Below, piece by piece: positions 9,679-18,454 of a DNA stretch of 64,000 nt; the first letter of the stretch is position 1, and the number at the start of each line of letters is the position of its first letter. The translations under genes and the position numbers were made by a program. Source of the stretch: Hyphomicrobiales bacterium (GTDB taxonomy: Bacteria > Pseudomonadota > Alphaproteobacteria > Rhizobiales > Beijerinckiaceae); contig JAIYDY010000045.1 in NCBI GenBank assembly GCA_027487245.1, positions 28,439 through 92,438 of the forward strand, given 5' to 3'. The notes under the pieces are model-generated. The model worked only from the letters and a program-made list of their open reading frames with translations, did not search any database and was not told the DNA's origin.

Positions 9679-10787
9679 TGCTCGCCTATATCGCCCGCCG
9701 CATCCTGCTGATGATCCCGACCCTGTTCGGCATCATGCTGATCTCGTTCGTGCTGGTGCAGTTCGCGCCGGGTGGGCCGGTCGAGCGCATGATTGCCCAG
9801 TTGCAGGGCCAGGATTCAGGCGTGGCCGGGCGGCTCGGCGGCGGTGGCGGCGATGTGGCCGGAGGGGCACCGGCGGCGGGCGGGGCGGGCGGCGATGTCA
9901 CCTCGGCCTATCGCGGCGCGCAGGGGCTTGACCCGCAGTTCATCAAGGAGCTGGAGAAGCAGTTCGGCTTCGACAAGCCGGCGCATGAGCGCTTCTTCAA
10001 GATGCTGGTGGACTATTCCACCTTCAACTTCGGCAAGAGCTATTTCCGCGATGCGCCGGTGCTGCAACTGATCAAGGAGAAGCTGCCGGTCTCGATTTCG
10101 CTGGGCCTGTGGATCCTGCTGATCGGCTATGCGGTCTCGATTCCGCTCGGCATCAAGAAGGCGATCTCGGACGGCTCGCCCTTCGATGTCTGGACCTCTG
10201 GCCTCGTCATCCTGGGCTATGCCATTCCCGGCTTCCTGTTCGCGATCCTGCTGATCGTGCTGTTCGCCGGCGGCTCGTTCTTCCAGATCTTCCCGCTGCG
10301 CGGGCTGACCTCCGATGGCTGGAAGGACATGGCCTGGCATGCCCAGATCCTCGACTATCTCTGGCACATCGCCTTGCCGGTCACGGCCATGGCGCTTGGC
10401 ATCTTCGCCACCAAGACCCTGCTCACCAAGAATTCCTTCCTCGATGAGATTCGCAAGCAGTATGTCCTGACAGCCCGGATGAAGGGTCTGAGCGAGAACC
10501 GCGTGCTCTATGGCCATGTCTTCCGCAACGCCATGCTGATCATCATTGCCGGCTTTCCCGGCGCATTCGTCGGGGCGCTGTTCACCGGCTCGTTGCTGAT
10601 CGAGACGATCTTCTCGCTGGACGGCCTCGGGCTCCTGTCCTTCGAGGCGATCGTCAACCGCGACTATCCAGTCGTGTTCGCCACCTTGTTCATCTTCTCG
10701 CTCGTGGGCCTTGTCGTGCACCTGATCTCGGATCTGATGTACACCTGGATCGATCCGCGCATCGATTTCGAGACGCGGGAGACCTGA
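9678..10787 (+). CDS. yejB: Peptide ABC transporter permease (YejB-like)
   Basis: Inner-membrane permease of 369 residues with the first-helix signature [21 protein letters not shown] and the C-terminal transport domain including the EAA loop region ([20 protein letters not shown]). The start codon overlaps the yejA stop (TGATG), showing translational coupling. Between helix 1 and the next conserved block (about residues 40-75) is a Gly/Ala-rich insertion with repeated GGGG and AGG, presumably a flexible periplasmic loop. Partner of YejE in the heteromeric channel. Confidence 0.93.
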   Translation: MLAYIARRILLMIPTLFGIMLISFVLVQFAPGGPVERMIAQLQGQDSGVAGRLGGGGGDVAGGAPAAGGAGGDVTSAYRGAQGLDPQFIKELEKQFGFDKPAHERFFKMLVDYSTFNFGKSYFRDAPVLQLIKEKLPVSISLGLWILLIGYAVSIPLGIKKAISDGSPFDVWTSGLVILGYAIPGFLFAILLIVLFAGGSFFQIFPLRGLTSDGWKDMAWHAQILDYLWHIALPVTAMALGIFATKTLLTKNSFLDEIRKQYVLTARMKGLSENRVLYGHVFRNAMLIIIAGFPGAFVGALFTGSLLIETIFSLDGLGLLSFEAIVNRDYPVVFATLFIFSLVGLVVHLISDLMYTWIDPRIDFETRET

Positions 10788-10789
10788 CG

Positions 10790-11929
10790 ATGGAGGCGAG
10801 GAACCCCGGATTTGTGGTGCCGCCGCCCGTCAGGCAGCCCTGGCTCACGCCGATCAACCAGCGGCGGCTGGCCAATTTCCGCGCCAACCGCCGCGGCGCA
10901 TGGTCGTTCTGGCTGTTCATGGTGCTGTTCGTGCTCTGCCTCTTCGCCGAACTCATCGCCAACGACCGGCCTGTCTTCGTCAGCTACAAGGGCGAATGGC
11001 TGGTGCCGATCGCGGTCGATTATCCGGAGGAGAAGTTCGGCGGCTTCCTCGCCCGGACCGATTACCGCGACCCGGTGATCCAGAAGGAAATCGCCGCCAA
11101 CGGCTTTGCCGTCTGGCCGTTGATCCGCTTCAGCTATTCCACCCACAATCTCGATCTGCCGGTGCCTGCGCCCGCGCCGCCAACCTGGCTGCTCAGCAAC
11201 GAGCAATGCAAGGTACAGGCGGCCAAGGTCGGCGGCAGCACCTGCCGCGACATCGAATGGAACTGGCTTGGCACCGATGATCAGGGCCGGGACGTGGTGG
11301 CGCGGCTGATCTACGGCTTTCGCCTGTCCGTGCTGTTCGGGCTGACGCTGGCCATCGTCTCCTCCGTGATCGGCATCGCTGCCGGGGCCGTGCAGGGCTA
11401 TTTCGGCGGCTGGACCGATCTGCTGTTCCAGCGCTTCATCGAAGTCTGGACATCGATACCGTCGCTCTATCTGCTGATCATCATCTCGTCGGTGATCACG
11501 CCCAGCTTCTTCGTTCTGCTCGGTATCCTGTTGCTGTTCTCATGGGTGTCGCTGGTCGGCGTGGTCCGTGCCGAATTCCTGCGCGCCCGCAACTTCGAAT
11601 ACGTCCGGGCCGCACGCGCACTGGGCCTGTCCAATGGCAAGATCATGGTCAAGCACCTCCTGCCCAACGCCATGGTGGCGACGCTGACCTTCATGCCGTT
11701 CGTGCTCAACGGCTCGATCACGACGCTGACCTCGCTCGATTTCCTCGGCTTTGGCCTGCCCCCTGGCTCGCCCTCGCTGGGTGAGCTCCTGGCGCAGGGC
11801 AAGAACAACCTCCAGGCGCCCTGGCTCGGCCTTGCCGGCTTTCTGGTGATCTCGCTGATGCTGTCCTTGCTGGTCTTCATCGGCGAGGCGGTCCGCGACG
11901 CCTTCGATCCGCGCAAGACGTTCGGGTGA
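10790..11929 (+). CDS. yejE: Peptide ABC transporter permease (YejE-like)
   Basis: Second permease, 379 residues. The N-terminus NQRRLANFRANRRGAWSFW is typical of YejE, followed by a long periplasmic segment (about residues 60-160). The marker LGTDDQGRDVVARLIYG leads into the DppC-type transport domain with the EAA motif around VRAARALGLSNGKIMVKHLL. It begins 2 bases after yejB. It forms the membrane channel with YejB. Confidence 0.93.
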   Translation: MEARNPGFVVPPPVRQPWLTPINQRRLANFRANRRGAWSFWLFMVLFVLCLFAELIANDRPVFVSYKGEWLVPIAVDYPEEKFGGFLARTDYRDPVIQKEIAANGFAVWPLIRFSYSTHNLDLPVPAPAPPTWLLSNEQCKVQAAKVGGSTCRDIEWNWLGTDDQGRDVVARLIYGFRLSVLFGLTLAIVSSVIGIAAGAVQGYFGGWTDLLFQRFIEVWTSIPSLYLLIIISSVITPSFFVLLGILLLFSWVSLVGVVRAEFLRARNFEYVRAARALGLSNGKIMVKHLLPNAMVATLTFMPFVLNGSITTLTSLDFLGFGLPPGSPSLGELLAQGKNNLQAPWLGLAGFLVISLMLSLLVFIGEAVRDAFDPRKTFG

Positions 11930-11942
11930 GGGTGAGGGAACC

Positions 11943-13574
11943 ATGACCACCCCCCTCCTTTCCGTCGATCACCTGTCCACCGCCTTCAGCCAGGGCGGGC
12001 AGATCACGCTTGCGGTTGATGACGTGTCATTCAGCCTCAGGGCAGGCGAGACGCTGGCGCTGGTCGGCGAATCGGGCTCGGGCAAGTCGGTGTCGGCGCT
12101 CTCGATCCTCAAGCTGCTGCAATATCCGCCAGCCTCGCACCCGGCTGGCCGGGTGCTGTTCGATGGCCAGGACCTGCTGGCTGCCAGCGAGGATGACCTG
12201 CGCAAGGTCCGCGGCAACGACATCACCATGGTGTTCCAGGAGCCGATGACCTCGCTCAATCCGCTGCACACCATCGAGAAGCAGATCGGCGAGATCCTGG
12301 CCCTTCACAAGGGCCTGAGCGGGGAAGCGGCCCGCGCCCGCACGCTGGAGTTGCTCGACCTTGTCGGCATCCGCAACGCCGCCGAGCGGCTCGATGCCTT
12401 CCCGCACCAGCTCTCGGGCGGGCAGCGCCAGCGCGTGATGATCGCCATGGCGCTGGCCAACGAGCCCAGGCTGCTGATCGCCGACGAGCCCACCACGGCG
12501 CTCGATGTCACGGTGCAGGCGCAGATACTCAAGCTGCTCAAGGATTTGCAGCAGCGGCTGGGCATGGCCATGCTGTTCATCACCCATGACCTCGGCATCG
12601 TCAGGCGCATTGCCGACCATGTCTGCGTCATGCTCAAGGGCAGGATCGTCGAGGAAGGCCCTGTCGCGGACGTGTTCGGGGCGCCGCAGCATGACTATAC
12701 CCGGCGCCTCTTGGCCGCCGAGCCGAAGGGCAAGCCCCAGCCCGTCAAGCCCGATGCCAAAACGGTTCTGGAAGCAGGGCCGCTGAAGATCTGGTTCCCG
12801 ATCAAGCGCGGCTTTCTGCGCCGCACGGTCGGCCATGTGAAGGCCGTGGACGGCGTCTCGATCACCATCCGCGAGGGCGAGACGGTCGGCATCGTCGGCG
12901 AGTCGGGGTCGGGCAAGACCACGCTGGGTCTGGCGATCCTCAGGCTGATCGCGTCCGAAGGCCCGATCGTGTTTCTCGGGCAGAACATCGACGGCCTGAA
13001 GACCGCTGCCATGCGCCCCATGCGGCGGGCGATGCAGGTCGTCTTCCAGGACCCTTATGGCTCGCTGTCGCCGCGCCTGTCGGTGGCCGGCATCGTCGAG
13101 GAAGGCCTCCTGGTGCAGGACAAGGGCCTGAGCTACGACCAGCGCCGCGAGATCGTGGCCCGCGCCCTTGTCGATGTCGGGCTCGATCCGGCGGCCATGG
13201 ACCGCTACCCCCACGAATTCTCGGGCGGCCAGCGCCAGCGCATCGCCATTGCGCGTGCCATGGCGCTCGATCCCGGCTTCGTTGTGCTCGACGAGCCGAC
13301 CTCTGCCCTCGACATGTCGGTGCAGGCGCAGATCGTCGAGTTGCTGCGCGATCTTCAGGACAAGCGTGGGCTGGCCTACATGTTCATCAGCCACGATCTC
13401 AAGGTGGTGCGCGCGCTGTCCCATCACGTTCTGGTCATGCAGGACGGCAAGGTGGTGGAGCAGGGCCCCGGCGAAGCCATCTTCAGCCAGCCCAAGACCG
13501 ACTACACCAAGGCCCTGTTTGCGGCAGCGTTCAATCTCGATGCCGATGCCGCCGCCCACGCGGTGAGGGAATAG
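11943..13574 (+). CDS. yejF: Peptide ABC transporter, double ATP-binding protein (YejF-like)
   Basis: 543-residue fusion of two ABC ATPase domains, as in YejF. Each has a Walker A ([16 protein letters not shown]), a signature ([16 protein letters not shown]), a Walker B ([24 protein letters not shown]) and an H-loop (ITHD; ISHD), so both sites look competent. Oligopeptide C-terminal extensions ([24 protein letters not shown]) follow each. It energises YejABE and sits 13 bases behind yejE. A GGGTGAGGGAACC stretch precedes the ATG. Confidence 0.94.
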   Translation: MTTPLLSVDHLSTAFSQGGQITLAVDDVSFSLRAGETLALVGESGSGKSVSALSILKLLQYPPASHPAGRVLFDGQDLLAASEDDLRKVRGNDITMVFQEPMTSLNPLHTIEKQIGEILALHKGLSGEAARARTLELLDLVGIRNAAERLDAFPHQLSGGQRQRVMIAMALANEPRLLIADEPTTALDVTVQAQILKLLKDLQQRLGMAMLFITHDLGIVRRIADHVCVMLKGRIVEEGPVADVFGAPQHDYTRRLLAAEPKGKPQPVKPDAKTVLEAGPLKIWFPIKRGFLRRTVGHVKAVDGVSITIREGETVGIVGESGSGKTTLGLAILRLIASEGPIVFLGQNIDGLKTAAMRPMRRAMQVVFQDPYGSLSPRLSVAGIVEEGLLVQDKGLSYDQRREIVARALVDVGLDPAAMDRYPHEFSGGQRQRIAIARAMALDPGFVVLDEPTSALDMSVQAQIVELLRDLQDKRGLAYMFISHDLKVVRALSHHVLVMQDGKVVEQGPGEAIFSQPKTDYTKALFAAAFNLDADAAAHAVRE

Positions 13575-13577
13575 TCC

Positions 13578-14834
13578 GTGGCATCCGCTCCCGTTCCTGC
13601 TGCGCCTGTGCCGGCCCGCCGCGCCATGATCATCGTGCTCGACTCGGTCGGCTGCGGCGCGGCGCATGATGCGGCGGCCTATGGCGATGCCGGTGCCGAC
13701 ACGCTGGGCCACATTGCCGAACACTGCGCGGCCGGTCTGGCAGACCGGCCGGGCCTGAGGTCAGGGCCGCTGCGTGTGCCGCACATGGCCGCGCTGGGCC
13801 TTGGCGCCGCCTATCAGGCCTCCGCGGGCCGCATGCTCGCCGGCGTGCCATCCCCGGCCCTGCCGGCAGGCCAGCATGGCTGCGCGGTCGAGATCAGCCA
13901 GGGCAAGGACACGCCCTCCGGCCATTGGGAAATGGCCGGCTGCCCTGTCTCCTTTGCCTGGGGCTATTTTCGCCAGCATGAGAACTCCTTTCCGTCCGAT
14001 CTTGTGGCGGCCATCATTCGTGAAGGGCAGGTGCCGGGCATCCTGGGCAATTGCCACGCGTCGGGCACGGCCATCATCGACGAGCACGCCATTGAGCACA
14101 TGCGCAGCGGCTGGCCGATCTGCTACACCTCGGTCGACAGCGTGCTCCAGATCGCCGCCCACGAGCAGACCTTCGGGCTGGAACGGCTCTATGCGCTGTG
14201 CCGCACCGTGCGCCGTCTCGTCGATCCGCTGAACATCGGCCGCGTCATCGCGCGCCCCTTCATCGGCTCGCCGGAAACCGGTTTCGTGCGCACGCCGAAT
14301 CGCAAGGACTTCGCGGTGCAGCCGCCCGGCCCCACGATCCTCGATCGCGCCGCCGAAGCCGGGCGCGGCATCGCCACCATCGGCAAGATCGGCGACATCT
14401 TTGCCCATCGCAACACGGCCGTGGAGCACAAGGGCATCAGCAACGACACCCACCTCGACATGGCGATCGAGGCTCTTCGCAGCTTGCCCGCTGGTGGCTT
14501 CGCCTTCGTCAACCTCGTCGATTTCGACACCGATTTTGGCCACCGCCGCGACGTGCCGGGCTATGCCGCCGCACTCGAGGCCTTCGACCGGCGCCTGCCC
14601 GAAGTTCAAGCCATGCTGCGAGCCGGCGATCTCGTCATCATCACCGCCGACCACGGCAATGATCCCAGCTTTCCGGGCACGGACCACACCCGCGAGCATG
14701 TGCCCATCCTCGCCTTCGGCCCCGGAATTGCCGGCCGCGCCATCGGCAAGCGGGCAACCTTCGCCGATATCGGCCAGAGCGTGGCAACCCATCTGGGGCT
14801 CGCGCCTTTGCCCGCCGGCACAAGCTGGCTTTGA
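13578..14834 (+). CDS. deoB: Phosphopentomutase
   Basis: Interconverts ribose-1-phosphate and ribose-5-phosphate (and the deoxy forms) in nucleoside salvage. About 400 residues of alkaline-phosphatase superfamily type. The metal-binding start is [15 protein letters not shown], later [10 protein letters not shown], and the second metal cluster includes [14 protein letters not shown] and [20 protein letters not shown]. Start is a GTG at 13578, only 3 bases after yejF; an ATG at 13626 (MIIVLDSVG) is also possible and would remove 16 residues that look linker-like. The direct link to the yej operon is notable because deoB normally sits with nucleoside-salvage genes. Confidence 0.94.
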   Translation: MASAPVPAAPVPARRAMIIVLDSVGCGAAHDAAAYGDAGADTLGHIAEHCAAGLADRPGLRSGPLRVPHMAALGLGAAYQASAGRMLAGVPSPALPAGQHGCAVEISQGKDTPSGHWEMAGCPVSFAWGYFRQHENSFPSDLVAAIIREGQVPGILGNCHASGTAIIDEHAIEHMRSGWPICYTSVDSVLQIAAHEQTFGLERLYALCRTVRRLVDPLNIGRVIARPFIGSPETGFVRTPNRKDFAVQPPGPTILDRAAEAGRGIATIGKIGDIFAHRNTAVEHKGISNDTHLDMAIEALRSLPAGGFAFVNLVDFDTDFGHRRDVPGYAAALEAFDRRLPEVQAMLRAGDLVIITADHGNDPSFPGTDHTREHVPILAFGPGIAGRAIGKRATFADIGQSVATHLGLAPLPAGTSWL

Positions 14835-15098
14835 CCGCAGCCCGGGGCGCTGCGCCGCCCCTGCATGCCCCGCCGGGATGGCACCATCCTGCAGCAGCAA
14901 GAAGCCTCAGGGCCGCTGATCGTCCGTGCCCTGCCGCGAACAAGCGGCGCCCGGGTTTTCACGCGATGCCTTTTCCGCGCGATGTTGGGAGGGTTTGCCG
15001 GCCACCGCATTTGGCGGGTTGATTTGAACACGGCCATCGTCTATCCAGCGGCGGCTGATGATGAATGCCGCGCCCCGCGCCCGGCTCCTTCCCGGCAC

Positions 15099-15173
15099 GC
15101 TGCGGTAGCTCAGTGGTAGAGCACACCATTGGTAATGGTGAGGTCGAGAGTTCAATCCTCTCTCGCAGCACCA
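15099..15173 (+). tRNA. tRNA-Thr (anticodon GGT)
   Basis: Complete cloverleaf: acceptor GCTGCGG pairs with TCGCAGC (last pair G-U), D-arm GCTCAGTGGTAGAGC, anticodon stem CACCA / TGGTG around loop TTGGTAA (anticodon GGT), T-arm with GTTCAATCC, discriminator A and encoded CCA. It stands alone between deoB and the Tat protein gene. Confidence 0.95.
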
Positions 15174-15558
15174 CTTGTCTTGCTGTGATGTCAGTTCGTC
15201 AGGTGATGTGAGTGCCGCCGGTTGTTCGGCTCTGTTGATATGACGCATCCGATGGTGCTGGTGAGGCCCAATTGCGCTGCCGAACTTGTTGTTGCCGGCA
15301 ACGCAATGTGCGCCGATAGCGCAGATTTGAACGCTGCCAGGCTGTCGCTTCGTCTCGCAAGTCCGTAGCCTCTCCAGTGCCTTCGGAGTCATATGGCGCT
15401 GCGGGCGGCGCGCCAGATTGTGCCGGTGTCGCGTCTGGAGCTTGACCGGGATGCAGTTGCACTGGCTGCCTGTTCGAGGACGAAGGGTTGGTTTGTGCTG
15501 CCGGCCGGGCTGCTCCCCATGATCGGGGCCAGGCGAAACACCAGACAGGAGACCTGCG
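15174..15558. other. Intergenic stretch without a recognisable gene
   Basis: 385 bases between tRNA-Thr and the next coding region. Open frames here lack family-like sequence and ribosome sites. I see no clear terminator or regulatory palindrome apart from the ribosome site (AGGAG) at its right end. Confidence 0.5.
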
Positions 15559-16059
15559 TTGAACCGACATCTTTCAACCCGCCGCGATGTTCTCGCCCTT
15601 GGTTCGGCTGCGGCTGGCGCTGCGCTCGTTGCCGGCACCTCCGGCCTTGTCACGCCAGCCTTTGCCCAGGGCCTTGCGCCGACGCCGACGATGCGTGGCG
15701 GTGCCAACAACTATCTGCCCGGTGCCCCGATCGTCAGCCGGATCGGGGGAGGCGGGTTCTGGATGACAGGCACCGTGCGCCGGGCCGGCGATGGCGCTCC
15801 GCTGCCGGGCATCCGCATTCAGGTCTGGGCCCACACCACCGAAGGGCGCGAGGATGACCGGCACAGCCATGGCGCGACACTGACCGGCCCGGATGGCGTG
15901 TTCCGCCTGGAAATGCCGCAGATCGTCCCGATTTTCGGCCAGCCCCATGGCCATCTGGCCTACGAAGGCGCGGGCTTCAAGACGGTCTTCCTGCGCCCTG
16001 TCATGCCGAGCGCACGCGACACCAGCCTCAGCGCCCACTTCGTGCTCCAGCCAGCCTGA
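15559..16059 (+). CDS. Tat-exported intradiol dioxygenase-like protein
   Basis: 166-residue protein with a clear Tat signal (STRRDVLALGSAAAGAALV, cleavage near AFAQG). The rest resembles the beta-sandwich core of intradiol ring-cleavage dioxygenases: GTVRRAGDGAPLPGIRIQVW, then DGVFRLEMP and QPHGHLAY, where the H-x-H iron ligands would sit. The two tyrosine iron ligands of true protocatechuate/catechol dioxygenases are not evident, so catalysis is doubtful. The start is a TTG at 15559 with AGGAG just upstream. It is followed after 2 bases by a ferric-reductase-like membrane protein, suggesting a periplasmic redox pair. No in vivo substrate can be named. Confidence 0.72.
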   Translation: MNRHLSTRRDVLALGSAAAGAALVAGTSGLVTPAFAQGLAPTPTMRGGANNYLPGAPIVSRIGGGGFWMTGTVRRAGDGAPLPGIRIQVWAHTTEGREDDRHSHGATLTGPDGVFRLEMPQIVPIFGQPHGHLAYEGAGFKTVFLRPVMPSARDTSLSAHFVLQPA

Positions 16060-16061
16060 GC

Positions 16062-16703
16062 GTGGTGGCATCCATGCGCGGAGGGCTGATCTGGGCCGGT
16101 CTTGGGCTGGCCATCGCGCTGCCCGTCGCCATCGCGGCAACCAGTCCGCTGCTCGCCTGGCGCGACCCGGTCTACATCGCCTCCGGTTTCGCAGGGATGC
16201 TGGCGCTGGCGCTGCTGCTGGTCCAGCCCCTGCTGGCGGGCGGCTACCTGCCTGGTCTGCCGGTGCGGCCGGCGCGGCTTGTGCATCGCTGGGCCGGGCT
16301 GGTGCTTGTGGCCATGGTCGTTGCCCACGTGCTCGGCCTGTGGCTGACGAGTGCCCCCGATGTGATCGACGCGCTGCTGTTTGCCTCGCCGACGCCGTTC
16401 TCGGTCTGGGGCGTCGTCGCCATGTGGGCGACGTTTGCCGCCGCACTTCTCGCGACCTTGCGGGGCCGGCTCCGCATTCCGCCGAAGGTCTGGCGTGTCG
16501 GACACACCGGTCTCGCGCTGGTGATCGTCGTCGGCAGCGTGGTGCATGCGCTGCTGGTCGAGGGCAGCATGGGCGTGGTGTCCAAGGCGATGTTCTGTCT
16601 GCTCGTGCTCGTGGCGACGGCCAAGGTCGTGGCCGATCTGCGCGTCTGGACACTGCTGACACGCCGCAAGTCAACTGCTGCGAGCCAGTCCGGGCCGAGC
16701 TGA
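16062..16703 (+). CDS. Ferric reductase-like transmembrane protein
   Basis: Membrane protein of about 213 residues with roughly six hydrophobic helices. Two helices carry histidine pairs spaced 14 apart (HRWAGLVLVAMVVAH and HTGLALVIVVGSVVH), the bis-haem pattern of the ferric reductase / NOX / MsrQ superfamily. It has no FAD/NAD domain and so resembles the MsrQ-type electron-transfer subunit. Start GTG 16062, or ATG 16074. It begins 2 bases after the Tat-exported dioxygenase-like gene, which makes that protein its likely periplasmic partner. Confidence 0.8.
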   Translation: MVASMRGGLIWAGLGLAIALPVAIAATSPLLAWRDPVYIASGFAGMLALALLLVQPLLAGGYLPGLPVRPARLVHRWAGLVLVAMVVAHVLGLWLTSAPDVIDALLFASPTPFSVWGVVAMWATFAAALLATLRGRLRIPPKVWRVGHTGLALVIVVGSVVHALLVEGSMGVVSKAMFCLLVLVATAKVVADLRVWTLLTRRKSTAASQSGPS

Positions 16704-16752
16704 GCGGAACAGCCGCGCGGCCTGCCATGGGCAAGCTGCATCGTCAGCGGTT

Positions 16753-17550
16753 TCAGCGCTTCAGCATCCAGGCATGGGCCGGGTCGTTGTGAAAGCGCCA
16801 GATGCGCCTCGGGCCAGCCATGACATTGAGATACCACAGGTCATAGCCATGCGCCGCGCCCACCGGGTGGTAGCCACGCGGCACCAGCACGACATCGCGG
16901 TCCTGCACACAGATCGTCTCGTCGAGGAATCGGTCATCGGTGTAGACGCGCTGCACCGCATAGCCCTGCGGCGGGTTCATGCGGTGGTAGTAGGTTTCTT
17001 CCAGTTCCGACTCGTCCGGCAGGGCGTCGCGGTCATGCTTGTGTGGTGGATAGCTCGACCAGTTGCCGCCCGGCGTCAGCACCTCGACGACCAGCAGGCT
17101 TTCGGCATGGGGCGAGGTGTCGGGCAGGATGTTGCGCACATGGCGGGTGTTGCTGCCGCTGCCGCGCGTCTCCAGTCCGACCTCTCCGGGGGCGATCAGG
17201 CGCGGCGGCAGGCGGCTTGTCGCCGGTGCCGAACAGATGGCGACCTCGCAAGCACCGATGGCGACCAATTCCACGAGGCAGCCCGGCGGCGCATAGACCG
17301 AGGCCGGGTTGCCGGCAAAGGGGTTCTCCCTGCCGCCGATCATCCCGGCATCCTGGCCGCCAAGCCAGCATCCGGCTTCGCCGGCAACCATGACCACGCA
17401 CAGCTCGCGGCCCTCGCCTTGCCGCGTGAGACGCTCGCCGGGAGCCAGATCGACCACCTCGAAGCCGACATACCGCCAGCCTGCATTGGCTGGCGTGATG
17501 GCATGGACCGGACCGCCGCCCGGATGCGGCCTGCGCAGCAGCGTCGACAT
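16753..17550 (-). CDS. iolB: 5-deoxy-glucuronate isomerase
   Basis: Cupin enzyme of inositol catabolism that isomerises 5-deoxy-glucuronate to 2-deoxy-5-keto-gluconate. The 265 residues contain YPPHKHDRDALPDESELEE and EETYYHRMNPPQGYAVQRVY with the metal-binding His/Glu set, then RGYHPVGAAHGYDLWYLNVM near the end. The start ATG overlaps the iolE stop by one base (TGATG on the minus strand). Last gene of the operon SDR-iolC-iolD-iolE-iolB; convergent with the ferric-reductase-like gene. Confidence 0.95.
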   Translation of the reverse strand: MSTLLRRPHPGGGPVHAITPANAGWRYVGFEVVDLAPGERLTRQGEGRELCVVMVAGEAGCWLGGQDAGMIGGRENPFAGNPASVYAPPGCLVELVAIGACEVAICSAPATSRLPPRLIAPGEVGLETRGSGSNTRHVRNILPDTSPHAESLLVVEVLTPGGNWSSYPPHKHDRDALPDESELEETYYHRMNPPQGYAVQRVYTDDRFLDETICVQDRDVVLVPRGYHPVGAAHGYDLWYLNVMAGPRRIWRFHNDPAHAWMLKR

Positions 17551-18449
17551 CAGCCCATCCCCGCTTCGGCCATGAAACGCCGGAGGTTGGCCACACCCAT
17601 CCGCGCATAGGCGAGCGGGTTGGCCTTCACCGGGTCCTGCTCGGCCTCGACGATGACCCAGCCCGAATAGCCCGCCAGTTCACGGAACACGGCAGCATAA
17701 TCCACCATGCCGTCGCCCGGCACGGTGTAGACGCCAAGCGCCTCGCCGCGCCCGAGAATGGCATCGAGAAAGCTCCAGTCACCAGCCTTCGCCTCGTCCA
17801 TGATGTCGGCGCGCACATCCTTGGCATGGACATGGCTGATGCGTGCGCGGTAGCTGCGCGCCAGTTCCGCCGGATCACTGCCGCCCCAAGTGGCATGGCC
17901 GGTATCGAGCAGGAGGTTCACGGCCGGACCGCAGCCCTCCATGAAGGCGGCGATGTCGGCCCGGCTCTCCACGATCGTGCCCATGTGGTGATGGTAACAC
18001 AGCCTGAGGCCCTCATCGGCCAGCATCATGGCCAGATCGGTCATGCGCGCGCAAAACGGGCCCCAGTCGGCAGCCTCCATGACCGGGCGGCGCGAGAGCG
18101 GGCACGAACGGTCGCCATGGATGGCGTTGGAGGTTTCCGCCACGATGAAGACATCGGTGCCCATGGCTTTCAGCAGGGCGCGGTGCCCCGCAGCCAGGGT
18201 GAATTCCTCGCGCGCGTCGCGCCGCAGCAATTCCACCGAGTGCCAGCCGCCCACGCAGGCCATGCCATAGGGCGCGAGCGCTGCCTTCAGCGCCGCCGGC
18301 TCGCGCGGAAACTTGTGGCCAAGCTCCATGCCGGTGAAGCCGGCGTCTTTCGCCTCGGCAAGGCAGGTTTCGAGCGGCGTTGCCCCGCCCACATCCTGAA
18401 GATCGTCGTTGGACCAGCCGATGGGGTTGGCGCCGATGCGGATCGTCAT
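17550..18449 (-). CDS. iolE: Myo-inosose-2 dehydratase
   Basis: TIM-barrel enzyme (AP endonuclease 2-like fold) of 299 residues that dehydrates 2-keto-myo-inositol to the diketone. It begins IRIGANPIGWSNDD, a hallmark of IolE. TGMELGHKFP, CYHHHMGTIVES, LLDTGHATWGG, and ISHVHAKDVR supply the metal-ligating Glu/His/Asp residues. Placed between iolD (5-base gap) and iolB (overlap). Confidence 0.96.
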   Translation of the reverse strand: MTIRIGANPIGWSNDDLQDVGGATPLETCLAEAKDAGFTGMELGHKFPREPAALKAALAPYGMACVGGWHSVELLRRDAREEFTLAAGHRALLKAMGTDVFIVAETSNAIHGDRSCPLSRRPVMEAADWGPFCARMTDLAMMLADEGLRLCYHHHMGTIVESRADIAAFMEGCGPAVNLLLDTGHATWGGSDPAELARSYRARISHVHAKDVRADIMDEAKAGDWSFLDAILGRGEALGVYTVPGDGMVDYAAVFRELAGYSGWVIVEAEQDPVKANPLAYARMGVANLRRFMAEAGMG

Positions 18450-18454
18450 GGCGT

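Noticed and set aside
12027..13724. Open frame of 565 codons on the minus strand opposite yejF
   Set aside because: Shadow of the real double ATPase gene, with no recognisable domains.
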